A stretch of DNA of 64,000 nucleotides, taken from contig NZ_JBHEQA010000001.1 of assembly GCF_043678055.1 (NCBI RefSeq), positions 930,001 through 994,000 of the forward strand, read 5' to 3'. The DNA is from Spongiimicrobium salis. Its GTDB lineage: Bacteria; Bacteroidota; Bacteroidia; Flavobacteriales; Flavobacteriaceae. The position numbers and the translations under genes are program-made. The notes beneath the pieces are model-generated. The model did not search any database, was not told where the DNA came from, and saw nothing but the letters and a program-made list of their open reading frames with translations. The stretch's first letter is position 1; every line of letters begins with the position of its first letter. Positions 43,850 through 52,357 of this stretch are shown here, piece by piece.

Positions 43850-44389
43850 ATGAATTATATTATACTAGACCTTGAAGCAACATGCTGGAAAGAAAAATCT
43901 ATTGCAAAACAAAGCGAAATTATTGAAATTGGTGCCCTTAAGATAGATGCCTCGGGAAAAAGTATGGGCGAATTTAACGCTTTTGTCAAACCCAAATTAA
44001 ACCCCTTTTTATCCGATTTTTGCAAAGCCCTTACTTCAATAACACAATTACAAGTAGACCATGCAAGTTCCTTTCCCATGGTATGCTCTGATTTTCTCCG
44101 CTGGATAGGTACCAAAGAAGAATATCTTTTATGCAGTTGGGGTTTTTATGACAAGAAACAGTTTCAAAGCGATTGCAAACTCCATACATTAGATGCCAAT
44201 TGGACCCATGCCCACATTAGTCTAAAACATCAATATGCCAAAATGAATAATCTTCGAAGACCATTGGGCATGGGAGGGGCTTTACAAAGAGAACAATTGA
44301 CTTTGGAGGGAACACATCACCGCGATATTGATGATGCCCGGAATATCAGCAAAATATTTATGAAGTATTTGGGTAAGTGGTCGTACTAA
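43850..44389 (+). CDS. DEDDh-family 3'-5' exonuclease
   Basis: This protein of about 179 aa starts at MNYIILDLEATCW, the DE of motif Exo I being residues 6 and 8. Exo II is near LTSITQLQVDHASSF, and the HRDIDDARN block gives the histidine and aspartate of Exo III. It resembles the ERI-1/oligoribonuclease-like branch (single-domain RNase D/T-like) rather than a DNA polymerase proofreading subunit. The ATG at 43829 is an alternative start, seven residues longer. It converges with the HEAT-repeat gene 40 bases away. Confidence 0.82.
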   Translation: MNYIILDLEATCWKEKSIAKQSEIIEIGALKIDASGKSMGEFNAFVKPKLNPFLSDFCKALTSITQLQVDHASSFPMVCSDFLRWIGTKEEYLLCSWGFYDKKQFQSDCKLHTLDANWTHAHISLKHQYAKMNNLRRPLGMGGALQREQLTLEGTHHRDIDDARNISKIFMKYLGKWSY

Positions 44390-44429
44390 CTAGCTTTGCT
44401 CAATGTACAGGCTCAGTTTTCTTTTAAAG

Positions 44430-45086
44430 TTATCCCTTAGCAGCATCGAGGGAAGCTATTTTTGCAATGACTTTTTGCAATCTTTTTTTCTTAGTTTCTT
44501 TCTCCAGTTCCGGCAATCTTTGGTTCAATACGGCAATGAAAGCTTTGCCATTCGTTGCATCTATAATGGGAAGGGCCCGTTCTGCGTACATGGGCAATTG
44601 ATTGGTAGCGCTTTTTAACAATTGTTCTTTGAACAACACGAAAGCCTCTATTTTATATTGGGGAATCTTTCCCAAACTTATAATGATGTTCATGGCCTGA
44701 TCTCTGGTAATAACGCTTCCCTTTTCTGCAGCGCCAATAATACGCCCCAAGTTCTCAAAGGTCGCTTTGGGCTTTAGTTGTACAATACCATGAAGTGCCG
44801 TCATAGCACCCCATTGCATTCTGTTGTTTTTGTGATTCAATAGTTCTAAAAAAGTCTCGAAATGGGGGGCAATCAGTTCTGGTTTTTCTCCCCCGATCTC
44901 ATACAGGACCTTAATGCAATCGTTCTGAATGGCTTTATCTTTTTGGAACAAATTTTCGATCAAGGCTTCAATTGTCTTCTTGTCCTCGGTTTCGCAGATT
45001 TCTTTTGCCAATTCCAGATTGGGAAGTTCATCTCTTCTGTTCTGGGCAGAAGCAATTTTTGTTCGGATGTCTATGTTTTTTTTCAA
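44430..45086 (-). CDS. HEAT-repeat protein
   Basis: The likely start is the TTG at 45086, whose last two bases overlap the stop codon of the preceding gene; the ATG at 45131 lies inside it. The ~218-aa protein is built of amphipathic helix pairs (IQNDCIKVLYEIGGEKPE, MQWGAMTALHGIVQLKPK and similar) typical of HEAT/PBS repeats. Such proteins act as protein-protein scaffolds. It ends a three-gene minus-strand group (45974, 45481, this gene). No partner can be named. Confidence 0.7.
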   Translation of the reverse strand: MKKNIDIRTKIASAQNRRDELPNLELAKEICETEDKKTIEALIENLFQKDKAIQNDCIKVLYEIGGEKPELIAPHFETFLELLNHKNNRMQWGAMTALHGIVQLKPKATFENLGRIIGAAEKGSVITRDQAMNIIISLGKIPQYKIEAFVLFKEQLLKSATNQLPMYAERALPIIDATNGKAFIAVLNQRLPELEKETKKKRLQKVIAKIASLDAAKG

Positions 45087-45481
45087 GGCAGTCGTTTTTG
45101 TTTCATCAAAGAATATCCAGAGGACAAACATATAATAGGAATGATCATATATCGCAATCCTATCTGATTAATATACGCAGTGCTATCCATGGTAGTTCTG
45201 GGGAGCAAAATCAATACATCTAATAGAAGTACAATGAGCATCCAAAGCACCCCTACAATAGCGCTGTTTTTTAGTGAACTCAATGCTGCCTTTCCTAAAT
45301 AAACGTTTATGGAAAAAGCCGTAATTATAGCCAAATTAATCATCATAATCGACTTAAAAAGAAAGATATCCACATTTAACTCTCCTGTTTCGCTATACAA
45401 CAAAAAACCAAATAGAAATGGAACCATCCAAATTAAAATACCTAAAACTACAATTTTCAACCCCTTCCTTATCTGCATCAC
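45083..45481 (-). CDS. Small membrane protein, 132 aa
   Basis: Four hydrophobic segments are separated by short loops (about residues 8-28, 40-62, 72-94, 105-125). There is no recognisable domain. It overlaps the next gene by the stop/TTG junction and lies 10 bases after the 160-aa gene, so it is part of a three-gene operon. Its role might be to anchor the HEAT-repeat protein at the membrane; that is inference from coupling. Confidence 0.6.
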   Translation of the reverse strand: MMQIRKGLKIVVLGILIWMVPFLFGFLLYSETGELNVDIFLFKSIMMINLAIITAFSINVYLGKAALSSLKNSAIVGVLWMLIVLLLDVLILLPRTTMDSTAYINQIGLRYMIIPIICLSSGYSLMKQKRLP

Positions 45482-45491
45482 ACTCCTCCTA

Positions 45492-45974
45492 TTAAAACCT
45501 TAATTCCAGTATTTCCCCTTCTCCCAAAGCTCCCCATTTAAAAAGTAATTCGGAGAACAGGCTTCTTATTTTTTCCAATTTACCTTCATCCAAACCTAAG
45601 GGAAAAGGCAATTCATTTTCAGCAAGAATAGGTTCTAGGTCCGACAAGAAATTTTTGTTATGTCCGGTATTAAAGAATTCAATTTGCAACAGATTTACGA
45701 TATGCTCTGTCTGCAGTGCCGTTTCATGCATTTTTGACGGCAAGAGGGCCTGAGGCTTTTTATGGGCAGGCAATTCAAAATCGGTAATCGCATAGCCTTC
45801 ACGAAGAATCCCAAAAAATGCCATTTTAAATTCCATGACAGTTTCCACAGCGTAATGGGCCAAATCGTGAGTTTCCATACCTTGGCGTAGTTTGGCCCAA
45901 GTGACACTCCCATCGTCTCGAATACAGTTCAATACCGATGGCTTTGCAATGCCTTTTTTAAATTGAATCTTCAT
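45492..45974 (-). CDS. Hypothetical protein, 160 aa
   Basis: This soluble protein starts MKIQFKKGIAKPSVLNCIRDD and carries an SVTWAKLRQGME block, then the segment HDLAHYAVETVMEF, a DinB-like or HxxxxxxE-type helix that could bind metal. The C-terminus is helical and acidic. I do not recognise a named family. It is the first gene of the three-gene minus-strand operon and has its own upstream region of about 170 bases to the convergent membrane gene. Confidence 0.6.
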   Translation of the reverse strand: MKIQFKKGIAKPSVLNCIRDDGSVTWAKLRQGMETHDLAHYAVETVMEFKMAFFGILREGYAITDFELPAHKKPQALLPSKMHETALQTEHIVNLLQIEFFNTGHNKNFLSDLEPILAENELPFPLGLDEGKLEKIRSLFSELLFKWGALGEGEILELRF

Positions 45975-46146
45975 ATTTCCTTAGATATCTTCTTACTGAT
46001 TCCCATACAACCCAAGTAACTCTTCTATCATGCAATGTACAAAGGGAATACCAATTGAAAGGTTTTTTAACTCACCAGCTACATTCATTTTTCCCCATCC
46101 GAGCTAAGTTTAGTATTGGGCAAGGTGTTCGTTTCGGTGCAAACCA

Positions 46147-46548
46147 TTATGTTTCCAGTTTTTTCACCGACCTGCTATACCCCACAATACCAATCGTTTG
46201 GAATACGGCCAAAATCAATACTGCCACATTTGTCCCCAGCACCAATAAAAATCCACCCGTACTTAGGTTGTTTGGCAACACCAGACTTACGAAGCCAAGC
46301 AATACGTACATAAAATCCAATACAATGATGGTCCACACCAAAGCCATGGACATTTTTTTCTTAAATCCGGCAAATAACACCACAAGGCCAAAAAGAGATA
46401 AAGCGATAGCGAAACTCAAGGGGTGATGATTGACCATCTCAGAAACTGCGATAACCGAATTTCCAAATAGTAAGGCTATGAAAGCCGAAGTTAACGAGAA
46501 AAACCCGTTCACTTTGAGTGCACTGCGCAATAGCGTAAGATGTTTCAT
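46147..46548 (-). CDS. Four-helix small membrane protein
   Basis: This 133-aa protein has four hydrophobic stretches (about residues 12-32, 45-61, 70-92, 103-124) linked by short charged loops, and ends in SRSVKKLET. No catalytic residue pattern is evident, and it has the look of a small DoxX- or SPW-like membrane protein without being a clear member. It is divergent from the membrane-AraC gene at 46699, which may control it. Confidence 0.55.
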   Translation of the reverse strand: MKHLTLLRSALKVNGFFSLTSAFIALLFGNSVIAVSEMVNHHPLSFAIALSLFGLVVLFAGFKKKMSMALVWTIIVLDFMYVLLGFVSLVLPNNLSTGGFLLVLGTNVAVLILAVFQTIGIVGYSRSVKKLET

Positions 46549-46698
46549 AAATATGTCGCTGTTAATTTAGCATCCAAAGTATTCCAAACTTTGATATTCA
46601 TGGGGTATTTACGTTTAGAATGACGTATTTGCAGATCATTCCCTCCCATTAAAAAGAGGCATTGTGGTTAATTTGTAATTTCATAAATTACATGGACC

Positions 46699-47850
46699 AT
46701 GGATGATCTATTTCCTATTCGCTTCGATTTTTGGACGGCCTTACTGCTTTTTGGCTTTTTCCAAGGGCTACTTCTCATAGGGATTTTGTTGCACAAGCAC
46801 TATAAAAAAGTGCCCCATGTTCTTTTGGCGTTCTTATTGTTCATAATCACCTTTAACCTGCTGAATTATCTTGTGCTACATACAAAACTGTATGCCATAA
46901 TCCCGCATATTGTTCACCTATCCAGTCCCATGTTGTTACTCCTAGGGCCTTGCTATTATTTCTACGTAAAATCCATTTCTCAAGGAGTACCTTCCTTTAA
47001 AATTTCGGATTTTCTACATCTGATTCCTTTTGTTTTGAGTCTTGGTATTTTTATGCCTTTTTTTATACAGAGCGGTGCGGAAAAGATAGCGATATTACAT
47101 ACGCAATTAGAGAATTCGGTACAAGAACTAAGCCCGTCCATCGCTGTATTTCTTCTTGTACAAATTGCCCTAAGTTTTGCGTATAGCTACTATTGCATGC
47201 GTATGCTTACAAGAATGCAGGCCCATAACAAATCAAGGGCTTTTGAAAAAAAGTACCGTTGGCTGGTTAAATTCAGTTATGCCTTTCTCCTCTTTTGGGC
47301 CATTGATTTTATAGCCACGGTCTGGTACTTTTTTAAAGGAGAGATTGATCAAGGAGCGTATTATTTTACGATGCTTTTATGCGCTGTTGCCATTAATGCC
47401 ATTGTTCTTTTTGCATTAAAAAATAACAGGGTTTTCTCTCAAATATTCTTGAGCAATGCCCTAAAAAAATACGAAACCTCCAAGGCAAGTACCGCTGATT
47501 TGAAAGCCATACTTGAAGAAATCTCATTTCACATGAGCAATGAAAACCTCTATTTAGATCCAGAATTCTCTCTTCAAAAATTGGCCGATACCCTAGGAAA
47601 ACCCAAATACCTTATTTCCCAAGTGCTCAATGTGGAATTGGGCAAGAGTTTCTATGAGTTTGTCAACGAATACAGATTTGAAGCAGTCAAAGGAAAATTA
47701 CTGGACCGAAAAAATAACAACTTAACCATCATGGCCATTGCCTTTGATGCCGGTTTTAATAATAAAAACACCTTCAATAAAGTGTTTAAAAAACATGCAG
47801 GCCTAACCCCTTCAGAATTTATTCAAAGCCATAGGTCGTCGGGTTCCTGA
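46699..47850 (+). CDS. AraC-family regulator with membrane N-terminal half
   Basis: This 383-aa protein is the third membrane-AraC regulator in the window. About seven helices occupy residues 10-235, then the HTH region lies at about 270-378 (LADTLGKPKYLISQVLNVELGKS; FDAGFNNKNTFNKVFKKHAGLTP). It shares more with 41485 than with 33543 by eye. The divergent 133-aa membrane gene is a candidate target. A 386-base non-coding region follows it. Confidence 0.82.
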   Translation: MDDLFPIRFDFWTALLLFGFFQGLLLIGILLHKHYKKVPHVLLAFLLFIITFNLLNYLVLHTKLYAIIPHIVHLSSPMLLLLGPCYYFYVKSISQGVPSFKISDFLHLIPFVLSLGIFMPFFIQSGAEKIAILHTQLENSVQELSPSIAVFLLVQIALSFAYSYYCMRMLTRMQAHNKSRAFEKKYRWLVKFSYAFLLFWAIDFIATVWYFFKGEIDQGAYYFTMLLCAVAINAIVLFALKNNRVFSQIFLSNALKKYETSKASTADLKAILEEISFHMSNENLYLDPEFSLQKLADTLGKPKYLISQVLNVELGKSFYEFVNEYRFEAVKGKLLDRKNNNLTIMAIAFDAGFNNKNTFNKVFKKHAGLTPSEFIQSHRSSGS

Positions 47851-48236
47851 GTTCTCTTTTGGACATCACTATAATCTTAGAATAAAGCCTACTGCTTTTG
47901 CCCAAAAAAGAATATCAAATAATAAAGTAAGACCATAGAGATTGGATTTGATGCGATTCTTAAATCCAAAGACACATTCATTATTGGAGAAAAAGAACAA
48001 TTTTCACACTTCATCTATCCATAACATTTTAAGTTCCGGAAAAGTTACACTCCTATTTCCCTTGCCAAAATAGAAATCCCGGTTGCCAATACCTATAGCG
48101 ATGCTATTTTGTTTTTGTGATTTTTGTACCTAAAAAGGGGTATTTTGTACCTAAGCCTTATTTTCATACAGCATTTATTACCGCTTACCCCTACTTTTGG
48201 CAATGAATAAAATAATTTTCCGCAAAAAATTTATCT
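47851..48236. promoter_or_regulatory. Intergenic region with 21-base direct repeat
   Basis: No gene is seen in these 386 bases. TTTTGTACCTAA occurs at 48122-48133 and again at 48143-48154, exactly 21 bases (two helical turns) apart, with a GGGG in between. The second copy ends 82 bases before the lipoprotein ATG at 48237. A tandem site of this spacing is typical for a regulator bound as a head-to-tail dimer. Confidence 0.45.
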
Positions 48237-48854
48237 ATGTACTACAACCTATACTTAAAGAAAAAACCTCTATTGCAAACCCTATTTTTTATGCCTTTAT
48301 TTTGCTTATTATGCATTTCCTGCCAACAAAACCCAGGCACCTCCCAAAACACGGAAAGTGAATTGATCAAGAGAATCAATGCAGTCCAAAATCAGATGGC
48401 AAAACAAGGAAACATAAGCGAAGCGGAAAAAATGGCCTTGAAGAGTTTAGCCAGTATTGTAGCCCCTGATGAAAACTATTCCAGCCAGGAAGATCTGAAA
48501 GATGCCATTCTCTTTGACGAAGTAGACGCTATCCCTGTATATTTAGGGTGCGAAGAGCTTTCCCAAGAAGAATCAAAACAGTGTTTTACCGATAGTTTTA
48601 ATTCCTTAATTGCATCCGAATTTAATATGGATATCCCCAATAGGCTGGAGATTAAAGGACCGCAAAGCGTTGAAGTATTTTTCATGGTGAACAAAGACGG
48701 CACAGTATCACATCGCAAAGTGAGAGAACCCAATGTTGTCATTCTAGCCGAAATCGTGAGAGTTTTAAAACTCATGCCCAAATTGAAGCCGGGTATGCAA
48801 GATGGAGAAATCGTTAACGTAAGATGCGCTGCCATTGTTCATTATGGCAATTAA
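48237..48854 (+). CDS. TonB-C-like domain lipoprotein
   Basis: This 205-aa protein has a long leader with a lipobox (LLCISC, Cys near 29). After a linker, the C-terminal half (about 105-203) has the flavobacterial TonB C-terminal arrangement: IPVYLGCEEL, then CFTDSFNSLI, MVNKDGTVSHRKVREP and RVLKLMPKLKPG. The usual TonB N-terminal membrane helix and proline-rich linker are missing, so it cannot couple to ExbBD in the normal way. It may be a periplasmic decoy or structural relative. The direct repeats upstream may control it. Confidence 0.55.
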   Translation: MYYNLYLKKKPLLQTLFFMPLFCLLCISCQQNPGTSQNTESELIKRINAVQNQMAKQGNISEAEKMALKSLASIVAPDENYSSQEDLKDAILFDEVDAIPVYLGCEELSQEESKQCFTDSFNSLIASEFNMDIPNRLEIKGPQSVEVFFMVNKDGTVSHRKVREPNVVILAEIVRVLKLMPKLKPGMQDGEIVNVRCAAIVHYGN

Positions 48855-48911
48855 GGAATATTTACATCACATCGCGCATTTGGGCAAAGTTTGACTAGAT
48901 TTTCCAGCCTT

Positions 48912-48953
48912 AAAAGGGAACATTTCGTAATATCGAAGTTGTTCCCTTTTTTT
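48912..48953 (+). terminator. Strong rho-independent terminator
   Basis: The 10-bp arms AAAAGGGAAC (48912-48921) and GTTCCCTTTT (48941-48950) are perfect complements, followed by a continuing T-run. It lies 58 bases after the TonB-C-like gene. It also marks the point where base composition becomes more A+T-rich and all genes switch to the minus strand. Confidence 0.85.
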
Positions 48954-49020
48954 ATTTCCTTCAAATCCCTTGATATACTTGAGATTGTAGAGAAAATTGA
49001 ACTAGCATATATATTATTAA

Positions 49021-49245
49021 TTATGATGATGATAGATTTTCAATTATTTCTGGAGTAACTACATTCCCACCAATACTCCAATTGGCCGGATCTTGTTCAT
49101 CAATAATAATTGTAACAAATTGGGCGAAATCTTTATTGCCACGTCCTTCAGTTTTAATCATCACATCGGTAATTCCTTTATGGATTTCATTTTTTATTTT
49201 TTCAGTAAGTATTCCTTTCGGTGTACTGATTTTAATTGTAGGCAT
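49021..49245 (-). CDS. 4-Oxalocrotonate tautomerase-like protein
   Basis: This 74-aa protein begins Met-Pro-Thr, so removal of Met exposes the N-terminal proline that is the catalytic base in this superfamily. PTIKISTPKGILTEKIK and the NIEN-type C-terminus match the small MIF-like fold. Such enzymes tautomerise or otherwise handle electrophilic enols and acids. It is a single ORF at the left edge of the minus-strand block, and its small size and location next to an AhpD-like gene support a detox role. Confidence 0.75.
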   Translation of the reverse strand: MPTIKISTPKGILTEKIKNEIHKGITDVMIKTEGRGNKDFAQFVTIIIDEQDPANWSIGGNVVTPEIIENLSSS

Positions 49246-49352
49246 ATTTTCTGTATTTTAAATTATTTAAGTTCTTTTAAAAGATTAAGCTTAAGTAAAA
49301 GGATTATAAGTAAATCACTTTTTACTCGATTTAAATACCCTTATTAGCTCAG

Positions 49353-49901
49353 CTATGCTAATGACGTATTCAAGGGTTCGGCAACTGGAAAGTCAATTGG
49401 AATTTTAGTAGTATTGTGAATGTAGTTAGATATTGTTTTATCACCTACCAATGAAATTACATCAATTAAATTCTCTTTTGTCCATCCAGCTTCGAAGAAG
49501 TTATTAATTACTGAATCATCTGTTTTTCCGCGACTTTCTGTAATATTCTTTGCTAATCTGGCAAGAGCATCAAGCTTATTGTCAAAAGATAATTTTCCAG
49601 AACGTATTTCTAAAATTTGACCATCTGTAAATCCACTCATCTTTCCAACTGCTGTATGAGCAGACAGACAATATTGACAATCGTTTACTTGACTTACAGC
49701 CAGGTTTACCACTTCTTTTTCTTTAGCCTTAAGCGAAGTTTTAGCATTAGAAAATTCCATATAATTTTTCAATGCATTATCAGAATAAGCATAAGTTGCA
49801 AAAAGATTTGGTACAAAACCTACTGTGTTTTGTAATTGATCAAAGATAGCTTGATTAGTAGGACTTACTTCCTCTCTTGTTGGTACATTAAACGTTTTCA
49901 T
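49353..49901 (-). CDS. AhpD-like carboxymuconolactone decarboxylase-family protein
   Basis: This 182-aa protein has the CxxC...H signature in VNDCQYCLSAHTAVG (~75), the redox-active pair of AhpD-type alkylhydroperoxidases. The helical fold repeats (NAKTSLKAKEKEVVNLAV; LDALARLAKNI) are typical. It likely reduces a hydroperoxide or regenerates a peroxiredoxin. A peroxiredoxin gene at 51248 is nearby but frameshifted. Confidence 0.82.
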   Translation of the reverse strand: MKTFNVPTREEVSPTNQAIFDQLQNTVGFVPNLFATYAYSDNALKNYMEFSNAKTSLKAKEKEVVNLAVSQVNDCQYCLSAHTAVGKMSGFTDGQILEIRSGKLSFDNKLDALARLAKNITESRGKTDDSVINNFFEAGWTKENLIDVISLVGDKTISNYIHNTTKIPIDFPVAEPLNTSLA

Positions 49902-49978
49902 TATTTATTTTTTTTTGTTTATAATTCACTTAATCCATATTAAGCGATGGAATTAACGCTTTTGATAGTACTCATATA

Positions 49979-50743
49979 CTACTTTGAGAATATGGCCATA
50001 TCAATATTATTATTAAATCTAATATTGGTCCAATACGTTGTTGCCCATTTTTTACCGACAACCTCACCTTCCCAATTAGATGATATTTCAACGCGCTCGG
50101 TAGGGATTTTAATTCCATTAATTGTTTCATAATGAAATTTATAAAGTTCTGGCTCCTTAATACCAAAAGCTACAACAGTAAACAATAACTGATCTACCAA
50201 TTTTGTTCTTTTATTAACATATAATATGTAAGTATCTTGAGCATCTCCTATATCATTACCAAAAGTTACTTTTATTAAATCGTAATCGCGTCCTTCTATT
50301 TTTTTTGTTCCTACATGTTTTAAATTCACACCTTCATCTTGAAGTTTAAAGAACATTGCAAACCAGTAGTAATTGGTTTTTCTCCAAAATCTCGCCATAC
50401 TATTAGCTTGTTTATCATAAGATATTTTACCATCAAACTTTATCCAGACATTTTCTCCGTCATAGGCTTCTGTTACTTTACCATTCTTACTAAAGATTGA
50501 ATGTTTAGAGTATTCTGCGTAAGAACGCTCTTTCTCAAATACGTAAACCTCTTTACTGACAAGTGTCATAGGCGTATTGGGGTCTTTGTACTCTACATCA
50601 TAAGTGATGTTTTTCATGCCATAGAAGGTCTTTTTTCCTCCTAATTCTTTAATCATATTATCAACGATTTTATCAGGATTTTGAGCTGATATTGATGACA
50701 TTGTAAAAATTGCCAAGCATAAAGTTATTATTGAATTTTTCAT
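49979..50743 (-). CDS. Secreted DUF6503-like protein (copy A)
   Basis: This 254-aa protein has a signal peptide (ITLCLAIFTMSSISAQ, cut near residue 20). It reads as an all-beta protein of the LolA/LppX-like or DUF6503 type, with landmarks RKTNYYWFAMFFKL, VTFGNDIGDAQDTYILYVN and FHYETINGIKIPTERVE. A clear paralogue (copy B) is at 62932 with the same block order. Proteins of this shape bind lipids or move lipoproteins; no enzyme motif is seen. It lies 52 bases after the NTF2 gene at 50796. Confidence 0.7.
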   Translation of the reverse strand: MKNSIITLCLAIFTMSSISAQNPDKIVDNMIKELGGKKTFYGMKNITYDVEYKDPNTPMTLVSKEVYVFEKERSYAEYSKHSIFSKNGKVTEAYDGENVWIKFDGKISYDKQANSMARFWRKTNYYWFAMFFKLQDEGVNLKHVGTKKIEGRDYDLIKVTFGNDIGDAQDTYILYVNKRTKLVDQLLFTVVAFGIKEPELYKFHYETINGIKIPTERVEISSNWEGEVVGKKWATTYWTNIRFNNNIDMAIFSK

Positions 50744-50795
50744 TGAAATAATTTATTGTTTTAATGATCTTTTACTACTTCTAAAATCTCTATAT

Positions 50796-51224
50796 CTATG
50801 ATTTTGGTTCTTGTCTCGTATAAAATATTTTGCTTACTATTAGCCATTTTCCATCTGTTTTCAACACATGCATAAAATCTATGTAGGTAAATGCTGGGAA
50901 TTGAATTTCTAACTGTGCGCTAGCAGCATTACCTGCTACATTTACAGAGACTACTCTCGTTTTTACATCTTTTAGAGGTATACCATTCATTCCTTCAGTT
51001 AATTCTGCAATCGCGTTTACTTCTTTATATTCCTCACTCTTGCTTATCCACTTCATAGTTGCAGTTGGATGAAACGCTTTCGTTAATATCTTAGCGTCAT
51101 TATTTACCAATCCGGTTAAATAATAATTTAACGTAGTCTCTACAAGTTGTAAATCTGTTTGTTGTGCTTGTAATTTTGTTACCGTTACTCCAATAATTGT
51201 GAGTATTAAAAATATTTTTCTCAT
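50796..51224 (-). CDS. Secreted NTF2-fold lumazine-binding-like protein (copy A)
   Basis: This 142-aa protein has a signal peptide (FLILTIIGVTVTKLQAQ). The mature part is a single Lumazine_bd_2/NTF2-like domain, with ETTLNYYLTGLVNNDAK, AFHPTATMKWI and IQFPAFTYIDFMHVL. It is about three-quarters identical by eye to the gene at 58430, so a recent duplication is likely. Function is unproven; such domains often bind small molecules. Confidence 0.75.
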   Translation of the reverse strand: MRKIFLILTIIGVTVTKLQAQQTDLQLVETTLNYYLTGLVNNDAKILTKAFHPTATMKWISKSEEYKEVNAIAELTEGMNGIPLKDVKTRVVSVNVAGNAASAQLEIQFPAFTYIDFMHVLKTDGKWLIVSKIFYTRQEPKS

Positions 51225-51247
51225 AATGAATTACTTTTAAATTGTTA

Positions 51248-51825
51248 TTACATTGAAATAGGACTGATTATAGCATCTTTTATTGGCTTGGAGTCAACAT
51301 TCCAATTTAAAACTTCTGAAATCGATAAATGATCATCATAAGTTTTTCCATAATGCGCTTTTTTAATCTTTAAATTTTCATCAATAAGGAAATCTGCTGG
51401 CAGTACTGGGGCTTGAAATGTAGATTTAATATTAAAAAACCCACCTCTAATGGCTCTTAAAACCTTATTAACATTAAACATAGTTTTAAGCATACCTTTA
51501 TATGAAATCTCCACACCATAATATTTATAAATCTTATATTTTGGATCAGAAATAATGCTAAAAGGTGGAACTTGTTTACCTGCATACTTGAAAATTTCTT
51601 CTATTGGTGAAGCGAATATTACCAGTATTTCAATTTCTTTTTTTTCAAATTCATTATAATTTTTTATTAAGTTTTGCAATGCCATATTGCAAAATGGACA
51701 TGCAGCTTTTCTGAAAAAACTAAATACAGTTTTTTTCCTTTATAATTTTTTAAACGTACTTCTCGTCCATTTATAGTTGAAGTAACAAAGAGGCCTATTG
51801 GATCTCCTTCTTTTAATTTCTTCAT
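51248..51825 (-). pseudogene. Peroxiredoxin-like gene broken by a -1 frameshift at its CxxC
   Basis: Two frames make up one AhpC/TSA-like protein of about 190 aa. The first (MKKLKEGDPIGLFV..., ATG at 51825) is good to GKKLYLVF, then a run of six T on the coding strand must be seven to continue as FRKAACPFCNMALQNLI. From there the second frame runs to 51248. With the run repaired the redox pair AxxCPFC is restored; as given, the protein stops soon after the frameshift. This is either a sequencing error in a homopolymer or a true inactivation. Confidence 0.75.
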
Positions 51826-51859
51826 AATATTTTTTTTTAATATTCCTATGAATGTCAAG

Positions 51860-51915
51860 TGAAAATTAGAAACAGATTTTAAGGTAAAACCTTTACAGTC
51901 TGTTTCTAATTTTCA
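51860..51915. repeat. Long perfect hairpin between two minus-strand genes
   Basis: TGAAAATTAGAAACAGA (51860-51876) and its exact 17-base complement (51899-51915) enclose a 22-base loop that contains a further AAGGT/ACCTT pair. It lies between the lumazine-binding-like gene ending at 51928 and the peroxiredoxin start at 51825. It would terminate or attenuate transcription between them. Confidence 0.7.
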
Positions 51916-51927
51916 TAGAATGATTTT

Positions 51928-52332
51928 TTAATTTTTAGAATGAGAATCGTACACTTTCCCACTAATTTTCCATTCCCCACCCTTTTTATAGAGAACAAAA
52001 AAATCTGTAAAACGGAACCCATTCCAATCTATAAATTCAACCTTTGCCGCTGCTGCTGGACCAGAAATATCTATCCATGCAATATGACTTTTTACGTTTT
52101 CCGAAGGCCCTCCAGACTCTATTGCGTCTTTAAATGTATCGGCATCCATATTATAGAAGTTACCTTCTAAAGAGCCTACAATATGTGCATGATCATAAAA
52201 GGCTGTTCGTGTTAATTCTCCTGACCCATTCTTCGCGCTTTCAATATAAGGTTGAAGTGCTTTTTCTACTTCTTTATAAGCATTAAAATTCTGAATTTCG
52301 TCTTGTACTGTTTCTTTTGTTATTGTATCCAT
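51928..52332 (-). CDS. Lumazine-binding-like NTF2 protein, cytoplasmic
   Basis: This 134-aa protein has no signal peptide. Features are EKALQPYIESAKNGSGE, FYDHAHIVGSLEGNFYNMD and a strand pair IDWNGFRFTDFFVLYKKGGEWKI, matching Lumazine_bd_2. It belongs to the same broad family as 50796 and 58430 but is more distant. It lies between two smaller NTF2-type genes and ends at a strong hairpin. Substrate is unknown. Confidence 0.72.
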   Translation of the reverse strand: MDTITKETVQDEIQNFNAYKEVEKALQPYIESAKNGSGELTRTAFYDHAHIVGSLEGNFYNMDADTFKDAIESGGPSENVKSHIAWIDISGPAAAAKVEFIDWNGFRFTDFFVLYKKGGEWKISGKVYDSHSKN

Positions 52333-52357
52333 TTTTATTATGTGTATTTAATTATTA

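Noticed and set aside
51700..51720. Programmed frameshift in the peroxiredoxin gene
   Set aside because: No stimulatory hairpin or slippery XXXYYYZ with a good zero-frame context was seen at the T-run; a simple indel or sequence error is more likely.
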